DNA of 64,000 nucleotides, taken from contig NC_080423.1 in the NCBI RefSeq assembly GCF_029873635.1, positions 89,821,191-89,885,190 of the forward strand, read 5' to 3'. Both the position numbers and the translations under genes were made by a program. Source of the stretch: Malania oleifera (lineage: Eukaryota > Streptophyta > Magnoliopsida > Santalales > Ximeniaceae). The notes under the pieces are model-generated. The model was not told where the DNA came from and ran no database searches. It saw nothing but the letters and a program-made list of their open reading frames with translations. Below, piece after piece: positions 57,308 to 64,000 of this stretch; within the stretch, counting starts at the first letter, position 1; each line of letters opens with the position of its first letter.

Positions 57308-59469
57308 TGTAAAGACCCGAAGAATTATAGTAATTGAATAATAAAAGAAATAAGATAAAAGGATTTTTCAAAAGGGGGATTCAACAAGGTCTTGTTGACA
57401 AGTGCAGAGTGCTCGTCGACGAAATAGCCTTCTTGGACTCGTCGATGTGGACTCGTGTCTCGTCGATGAGAACTTATTGAGAGGGGGTTTGATGGAGCCT
57501 AAATTTCGTCGACAAGAGTTACTAGTTCGTTAACGAACTCCCTTCACAGACTTGTCGATGAGGTGACGTGTCTCGTCGATGAGTTAGCACTTATAAATAC
57601 ACTAACCTCGGGATTTTAGTTTGAAATTTTGCATGAAATCCTTTCTCTCTCTAAACCTCATCTCCTCTACCTTCTCTCTTCATTTCCGGCTTTGATGTCC
57701 GTCGGTTCGATGATCGGAAGACGCCAAGCTTCTCCTAGAAAGATTCTCTTCAAGTATGTTGGAGTAGTTCGTTGGTTAGGCCAACTTGGGCACCATCCCA
57801 AAATCTGTGTAAGTTATTTTAAGTTTTATAAGGTATTTGGTGTTTCTGGACTGAGAAAAATGTTTTAGATAAAATAATATTGACGTTTTGTTGGGAAAAA
57901 TGTAATTCTAGGGTGTTGAGATGGGAACACCACAGAAGTGGGTTTGGTTAAGTTTGTAGGCTTCTTAGTAAGTCAAGTAAGGGGATAAATTAAGTCAATC
58001 TTTTCCATGAGATTATTTATTATTATACAACATTTATTTTCAAGAAATTATGTATAACATAGAACTATATTTGGGAATACTGTTGTTGAACAGGGTAATG
58101 ATTTTAACACATTTTATATGAAAATATGATTTCAGAATTAATTATGAGTTTATAAGGCTACTTACATTTGTATGGCATGAGTATAATATTTCCATGAAAA
58201 TTATGTTATATTGAAATATTAAGATTTTTCCACAATAAGCATGTTATAGCAGTTTTTAGGAAAACCATAAAAATAGTACAAAAACTAAGGTTTTACGAAT
58301 ATTATGTTAACAAGTGCAAGATTTTCATGTACAAGTACGTCATATTTTGTCAGCGCCAGTATTATGATTTTTACGTTATGATATAACGACATAAAATGTC
58401 GTAATTATGCATGTCATGTCAAGTTTCAAGAAAATATTATCATGTTATGTTTTACCTGATATATGAAACTGCTATGTTCAATATCATGAAATGTATTATA
58501 TGTTATCACAACCCAAATAGCTTAGCTTAGTTTTACGAAGCACGGTACCGTAGTTGTACGTTTATGTTTACGTTTATGTTAATGCTACCACACATCTTAT
58601 GTAGAGTGTGGGAGATGGCAATCGATGTGGCTTCATGGGAGTGTCGTAGTTCCCCTGGTAGTCCGGCACAGGTGGAATAGGCCCATCATACTTACACTAT
58701 ACCGATATTGACTTAGTTGGTTAGCTAGCCATTGCTAGGTCCAGCTTTCGAACCGCACAACCCTGTCATATGGGGGGGTAAGACATGACGATAGCTAACT
58801 ACCCTGTCATGTGGGGGGTAAGACATGACGATAACAAACTATCTATCTATCCTAGGTAATAATTCAAGTATAATTTGATTATAAAAAATGATTTTTTAGT
58901 GCATAAATTTAGTATGTTACACTATGTTATGATAAATCATGTTTTATTCAAATATGTTACAACTATTTATACCTATTATGGATTATCTACTATTTATATG
59001 TATATCACGAAAAATACTCATATTGTCACACATCGATATTAATTTGTCTCCCTTATTGAGAGGTGTCTCACCCCAGCCATACAAACATTTCAGGAATTCC
59101 AAGTAGAAGGGCGGATTGAAGCTCCGTAACGATAGGAGTTGGATGAGCTACCCTTTTAGAAGGGTAAGTAGATGAGATAGGGTCAGATGGGTTCTATGAT
59201 TATGACCCTAGGATACTTTTTGGTTTTATTGAGATGTATGTATATGTATATGACAAATTCAGCAGAACTATGGTATGGTTTCTGGTGTTTTATGACATGT
59301 ATATGATTTTATATTTTTCACTGTCCTGGTGTCAAAGTTGTATGACAGGTATATTCCCGATACCTATGGGTCCAAGTTGATCATGATTGCGACAATTTAG
59401 TTGGATGTTAGAATTATTAATATTATTTTTATGTGGAAAAAAATATGGTAAATTAGGTAGGTCGTTACA
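57308..59469 (+). repeat. Element H 3' LTR
   Basis: 2162 bp, TGTAAAGACCCGAAG...GGTCGTTACA. Differs from the 5' LTR by scattered substitutions and a local duplication near 58760-58830 (CCTGTCAT..GTGGGGGGTAAGACATGACGATA twice). Palindrome zone 57388-57585, TATA box TATAAATA 57592-57599. Confidence 0.9.
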
Positions 59470-59500
59470 TTTTCTTCTTGTTTTAACAATGTATCAGAGC
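59470..59500 (+). other. End of element I 5' LTR and its primer-binding site
   Basis: TTTTCTTCTTGTTTTAACA completes the LTR broken by H. It is followed by TGTATCAGAGC, the tRNA-Met primer site with one base lost. Confidence 0.75.
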
Positions 59501-59572
59501 CAAACATAAACCCTACCCCTATAGTTGCTCACCGACAGCCATTTGCATCCCTTATTGCTAGAGTGAGATGCG

Positions 59573-59952
59573 ACGCCTCCTGAGCAAAATGGTGTTGCTG
59601 AACGAAAAAACTGACATATACTTGAAATTTCTCATGCCCTTTTACTTGGCACCCACGTACCCAACTAGCACTAGGTTGTTGCGGTTACTACAACTGTGCA
59701 CCTCCTCAACCGTATGCCATCTAAAGTTTTGGATTTTTAGATACCTCTACATGCTCTTTCAACTTATGTGTCCTTGCCTACAATATTAATGATTTCTCCC
59801 CAGGTCTTTGGATGTGTAGCTTTTGTCCATCTCCATAAGGATCAATGTAATAAACTTGATCTGTGTGCTATTTGATGTCTTTTTCTATGATATGTCATAC
59901 ATCAAAAAGGATATTGGTGCTATGACCCAATCACCAACGCACCTATGTAACT
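59573..59952 (+). pseudogene. Copia integrase C-terminal part (element I)
   Basis: In frame 2 the DNA reads TPPEQNGVAERKN, the strongly conserved copia integrase motif, then LLNRMPSKVLDF, PQVFGCVAFVHLHKDQCNKL and QKGYWCYDP. Stops interrupt it. Only about 75 bases separate its first residues from the primer-binding site, so everything from gag to mid-integrase has been deleted. A frameshift near 59950 leads to the next segment. Confidence 0.8.
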
Positions 59953-61404
59953 ATGGATGTATCGTTCCTGGAATCCGACATGTTCTACCCTCCCTCGGTA
60001 TCCAATTCTTCTCTTCAAGAGGAAATCCAAGTTGAAGAGCAAAATTGGTCAAGATTTGACTGGCTAGAGGTTGATGACATAAATACAGTAGTCAGTGGGG
60101 AACCTGATACATCTACACCAGCAACATCTACACCAACCCCGCTTGAAATTGACACATCAACCCCACCTGAAGCTGAACAAAAATCCCCCCACTACTTAGT
60201 ACCTGAAGAACCATCTCCTGAGAATATCCCTGAGGTAAACTCTCCCGTTACACTTCCAACTCATAATGATATGGATATCTCTATTGGTTATACCTTACCT
60301 TTCAAGCATAATCATGGAAAGCCGCCAAATAGGTACTCTCCAGAAATTGAGAAACGAAGGTCAAGGTATCTGATTGCCAACTATGTATATACACAGAAAC
60401 TATCCGAACCCATTAAAAAGTTTGCACATGAACTTTTCTCGTGCCATGTTCCCGTGGATGTTCAAGAAGCTCTAATAGACCCTAAGTAGACACGAGCAAT
60501 AAAGGAAGAAATGGAGGCATTACTAAAGAACAAAGCATGGGCTCTTGTGTTGTTGCCTAAAGGAAAAAGGTCGGTAGGGTGTAAAAGGGTGTTCTCCAGC
60601 AAACACAAGGCAGATGGATCTATAGAGGGATACAAGGAGAGATTAGTCGCAAAGGGATACACCTAGATGTACAGAGTAGATTATCAAGAAACATTTTCAC
60701 CTGCAGCAAAATTGATTACAGTTAGGGTTCTACTATCTCTTACTGCTAACTTGGACTGGCCTTTACATCAATTGGATGTAGAGAATGCATTTCTTCATGG
60801 AGATCTTGAAGAGGAAGTCTACATGGATATACCTTTAGGATATAAAACCTCCTCAAAAACCGAGGTTGTGTGCAAATTGCAACGGGCACTATATGGATTA
60901 AAGCAGTCACCTTGGGCATGGTTTGGACGATTTAGAATGGCATTGAAGAAATATGGGTTTCGTCAGAGTAACTCAGACCATACACTACTTTTGAAATATC
61001 AACAAGGCAAGGTAACAACATTAATTGTTTATGTTGATGATATGATTATTACAAGAGATGACAAGGAGGAAATTTCCAGAATACAAGAGCAATTGGCCAT
61101 TGAATTTGACATAAAAAATATAGGAGGGCTGAAATATTTTCTGGGAATAGAAGTTGCTAGATCAAAACGAGGTATATTTCTTTCCCAACGAAAATATATC
61201 CTAGATCTACTATGTGAAATTGGAATGTTGGAATGTAAGCCAACAGACACTCCAATTATTCAAAACCATAAACTTGAAGAACACCCAAACCAAGTTCCAA
61301 CAAATAAAGGACCATACCAGAGATTGGCTGGCAAACTTATCTATCTTTCACATACTCGCCCGGACCTTGCCTATGCAGTAAGCGTAGTAAGTCAATTCAT
61401 GCAT
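59953..61404 (+). pseudogene. Copia reverse transcriptase and linker (element I)
   Basis: 59953-60489 encodes the Pro/Thr-rich linker (MDVSFLESDMFYPPS; TSTPATSTPTPLE) and the approach to RT. After stops at 60487 and 60664 the same frame gives YQETFSPAAKLITVRVLLSL, LDVENAFLHGDLEEEVYM and the catalytic YVDDMII, with both Asp present, then QRKYILDLLCEIGML. 60667-61404 is free of stops. The linker-RT layout is standard for plant Ty1/copia. Confidence 0.9.
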
Positions 61405-61854
61405 TAACCTAGTAAAGACCATATGTAAGCAGTAATCTGAATCTTACGATACTTAAAATCATCTCCAAGAAAGGGACTGTTGTTCTCAAAAAATAATCAT
61501 CTCATGATCAGTGGCTATATAGATGCAAACTGGGCAGGAAATGCTATAGATAGACAATCTATTTTAGGATACTTTACATTTGTTGGAGGAAATTTAGTCA
61601 CTTGGAGAAGTAAGAAAAAAAATGTGGTAGCACTACCAAGTGCCGAAGCAGAATTTCGTGGGATGTCAAAAGGGCAATGCGAACTTTTGTGGCTAAAAAG
61701 ACTTATGTTTGAAATAGGTTTCGCCCCTACCTCTGAGATGGATTTTTTTTGTGATAACAAATCCGCCATTGTTATTGCACATAATCCCATACAACATGAT
61801 CAGACCAAACACATGGAGATTGACAGACACTATCAAAGAAAATTTATAAGCTAA
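61405..61854 (+). pseudogene. Copia RNase H (element I)
   Basis: Frame 1 continues after stops at 61405 and close by: GYIDANWAGNAIDRQSILGY, NLVTWRSKKKNVVALPSAEA, EFRGMSKGQCELLWLKRL and FFCDNKSAIVIAHNP. The catalytic Asp, Glu and Asp positions are visible. The end is shifted or lost at 61852. Confidence 0.85.
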
Positions 61855-61985
61855 AATAATTCGGTTTCCATTTATGAAGTTTGAAGGCCAACTGGTAAAC
61901 ATTCTGACAAAGACAGTATCAAGCAAAGAATTCTACAACTCATTAGACAAGTTGGACGTTGAAGATGCGTTCACTTGAGGGGGAG

Positions 61986-62243
61986 GGTTAGCGTGAGTTG
62001 TAAATTAGGGAGATTATAGATACAAATCCCTTCAATCAAGGGTTAAGGAATCCTAACCATAGTCCTAGCCTTAAGCTTTGTAAATTATCAAAAATAGAGA
62101 GAAAAATATTTCTATTTATACTTGTAATATTTCTGAGGTATAAAGAAAAAAAGAGAGAAAAAGAAAAAAAGAAAAAAGAGTGACCTTTCTTGTAGATGTA
62201 GGTACCATGTAATTATCACGTGTATTTTTTTCTTGTTTTAACA
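61986..62243 (+). repeat. Element I 3' LTR
   Basis: Follows the purine run TTGAGGGGGAGG and matches the 5' LTR, including AATCCCTTCAATCAA and CCTTAAGCTTTGTAAATTA, ending TTGTTTTAACA. The first T of TGTTAG is changed to G, and about 20 bp near 62195-62205 are missing relative to the 5' copy. Confidence 0.85.
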
Positions 62244-63360
62244 AATATGATCGGGTAAAAAAGGATTGCTCCATCTTGTAAGATTAAACCCTTAGATTTT
62301 AAATGATTTTCAATAAATGATTATATATTCAATCTAAATTTTCTAAAATTATTCAAAATTTAAGAATTTGATTAAAATGATTAGGCAACCTATTAATGAT
62401 TCTTTGTTTAGTCCTACTTTCTTAGAAATTATAAAAAAATCCCGAAGATTTAATTACTTGACAAAATTTCTTCACTCCCAAGCAACACTAGACCTTTCCA
62501 TCTTAAGCCTACAATGCCTGAAATCTTTCACTTACAAATTAAATTGCCTTATCGCATTTGGTTAGCAGATTCAACTGCGATCTCTAAGAATCCTCATTAA
62601 TGTTCAAGGTATCTTTCTGTTCAAATTTAATAATTAGAAATTTCATTCCCGAGAATAGTATATATTCTCACAAAACTCTTCAATACGTAGTATCTCTATT
62701 CTTAGTCTAAAATGTGGGTTTACAAACTTCAACCACTGTGTCACACCTCAATAACTAAGATCATGCAATGGTATTTGGCTCAATTCTCAAGCTTAGGGTG
62801 GGCCTCTAGCAATAATAATAATAATAATAATTTATTTATATGAATTGAGAGGGAAGAAAATAAGAGCACATTGCATTAAAAAATAATATTAATTTTTTGT
62901 TTTAATTTTTTAAAAAATAGAAAAATATCACACAATTTTCTTTTTTCTTTTTTTTTAAAAAAAATAGTTCTTAAAATAATTTTTTTAAAAAAGAAATTTC
63001 ATAGAAATATTTGAAAAATAAATAAAATCATTCACATTATTGTTTTAAAATAAAGATAAAAAACAGATGATATTTTTGGAGCAAAATATATTCATGATAA
63101 ATGATAATTATATTCATAATAGCCTTCGTCCCATTATTATTTTCTAAACTTCAAAAGCACTTCTTGTTTTTGTGGGGGAGCGGTGGGCTTCACTCCCATC
63201 AATTAGGTTCAAATAATATTATATCCATAATAATTCATGAGGGGTCATTCGGGTAAACCGGACCCAACAGATAATAGTAATGTGCCATACCCATTTACCC
63301 ATCCCGATAACCTGTCAGAGATCTGATTTCTCAATCATCACCTGAAAAGTGCAGTTCCTT
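62244..63360. other. AT-rich spacer downstream of CIPK
   Basis: No gene or named repeat. (AAT)n at 62812-62830. This should include the 3' UTR of the CIPK gene on the minus strand just below 63361, but I cannot fix a poly(A) site. Confidence 0.5.
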
Positions 63361-64000
63361 TTAACCACTGGATACCGACGCTTCCGGTTCGTATATTAGA
63401 CCACTCAGCTGGGGTCTCAGCTTATCCTTCCATATTTCCTCACTAGGCCCCACCCCTACCTCCATTCTCTTCACATCCACCACAACTAACTTCTCCGTTA
63501 GCCGGTAAATCACTATACTAGCCACCAAATTACCATTCTGCCCCACCAACTGTAGCCTCCACTCTGCTTTTCTCTCAACCGTCACGTTCTCCGCCTTCGC
63601 GACCTCTTCGATTTTTGCAATTACTTTCTCGGGCGGCTCCGCCGAAACGAACCGCTCGCCGCCGGCCGGCGTCCCAGAATCCCTGAAAAGACCCGATAAG
63701 TCGACGCCTGACGAAAACGATATGATGTCGAAGGCGTTCAGGAACTTCGAGTTTTCGGCGTGTTCGTTGTCCTTCAGATCGAATTCTTCGTGGAACTTGA
63801 TCTCTCTGTAGCCTTTATGGAACCAGGGGTCGCGTACAATCTCGTCGACGGTAATTCTCGTTTCCGGATTCGTGTCGAGGAGGCGAGACAATAACCGCCG
63901 GAGATCCGGCGACGTCCACTTCGGGCACCGGAATTCGCCTCTGTAGATTCTGCGATACATTACCATGAGATTCGGATCGTTGAACGGGAGGTACCCTGCG
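63361..64000 (-). CDS. CIPK: CBL-interacting protein kinase (CIPK/SnRK3), C-terminal part
   Basis: Ser/Thr kinase that is switched on when calcium-loaded CBL proteins bind its C-terminus, usually at membranes, in ion-transport and stress signalling. The frame is open to the window edge, where AGYLPFNDPNLMVMYRRIY continues into the kinase domain outside. Seen here: the end of the kinase domain with the invariant Arg in NPETRITVDEI, then the NAF/FISL autoinhibitory motif NAFDIISFSSGVDLSGLF (63685-63738), which binds CBL, then the phosphatase-interaction region RFVSAEPPEKVIAKIEEVAK and WRLQLVGQNG, ending ..YEPEASVSSG-stop (TAA at 63361-63363). No intron in the visible part, matching the intron-poor CIPK clade. 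The sequence looks closest to CIPK5/CIPK25-type members, but I cannot fix the number. It is the only intact-looking gene and is clearly richer in G+C than its surroundings. Confidence 0.93.
   Translation of the reverse strand, partial: AGYLPFNDPNLMVMYRRIYRGEFRCPKWTSPDLRRLLSRLLDTNPETRITVDEIVRDPWFHKGYREIKFHEEFDLKDNEHAENSKFLNAFDIISFSSGVDLSGLFRDSGTPAGGERFVSAEPPEKVIAKIEEVAKAENVTVERKAEWRLQLVGQNGNLVASIVIYRLTEKLVVVDVKRMEVGVGPSEEIWKDKLRPQLSGLIYEPEASVSSG

Larger units (their letters stand above)
49077..59469 (+). mobile_element. Element H: Tekay-like Ty3/gypsy retrotransposon
   Basis: 5' LTR 49077-51219, primer-binding site 51223-51234, gag, a non-homologous stretch, RT, RNase H, integrase, polypurine tract, 3' LTR 57308-59469. 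It sits in a T-rich part of the 5' LTR of I. The target duplication (TTTTT/TTTTC) is weak because of low complexity, but the empty site can be read at 62221-62243. All genes are broken, with more stops than D, and the RT catalytic box is lost. Confidence 0.9.
48829..62243 (+). mobile_element. Element I: short-LTR Ty1/copia element, internally deleted and split by H
   Basis: LTRs of about 260 bp: the 5' LTR is 48829-49076 plus 59470-59488, the 3' LTR 61986-62243. Flanks TATAT (48824-48828) and AATAT (62244-62248) are a likely duplication with one mismatch. The internal region (59489-61985) runs from the primer-binding site almost directly into the last part of integrase, then RT and RNase H. 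Gag, protease and the N-terminal integrase are gone. Confidence 0.85.

Overview
This window is plant nuclear DNA, most likely from a eudicot. The only host gene I can name is the 3' half of a CBL-interacting protein kinase (CIPK) at the right edge (63361-64000, minus strand). Nearly everything to its left is a graveyard of transposable elements: LTR retrotransposons of the Ty3/gypsy and Ty1/copia types, one endogenous plant pararetrovirus (Caulimoviridae) and the tail of a LINE. I found no bacterial genes, CRISPR arrays, tRNA or rRNA genes. I name the elements by letter.

Layout. 1-4909: 3' part of a gag-only LTR element (J), ending in a 1.8 kb LTR. 4910-about 9475: decayed pararetrovirus (V) running coat protein, protease, reverse transcriptase, RNase H, C-terminal extension, then its own TATA box and poly(A) signal. 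9952-10067: LINE 3' tail. 10129-36836: a six-deep nest in which every insertion can be bounded by a target-site duplication (TSD). Element A (minus, TTGCA) carries solo LTR C1 in one LTR and element B (plus, CATAA) in the other. B carries the copia-type solo LTR C2. C2 carries the Tekay-like gypsy element D (minus, CATTT). D carries solo LTR E (CCTAT), which belongs to the same family as the LTR of J. 37555-43735: mosaic of copia gag pieces and LTR fragments (G, F). 45969-48121: copia-type LTR F2. 48829-62243: short-LTR copia element I, whose 5' LTR is split by a second Tekay-like gypsy element, H (49077-59469). 62244-63360: AT-rich spacer, then CIPK.

How the parts relate. D and H keep recognisable gag-pol genes and could once have supplied enzymes. 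J, A and B lack pol (A lacks all coding sequence) but keep the cis signals a reverse transcriptase would need: primer-binding site, polypurine tract and LTR ends. No element looks active: all coding regions carry stops or frameshifts, and H has lost both catalytic aspartates of its reverse transcriptase.

I found no clear new multi-gene system. The most interesting signals are non-coding: (1) clusters of short GC-rich palindromes just upstream of the TATA box in LTRs of both superfamilies; (2) tandem hairpins in the LTR of A whose stems change in a compensatory way; (3) a 36-bp array in the LTR of B built on TACGTGG-G-CCACGTA; (4) an AAATTTCG/CGAAATTT hairpin before the polypurine tract that survives even in the coding-free element A.
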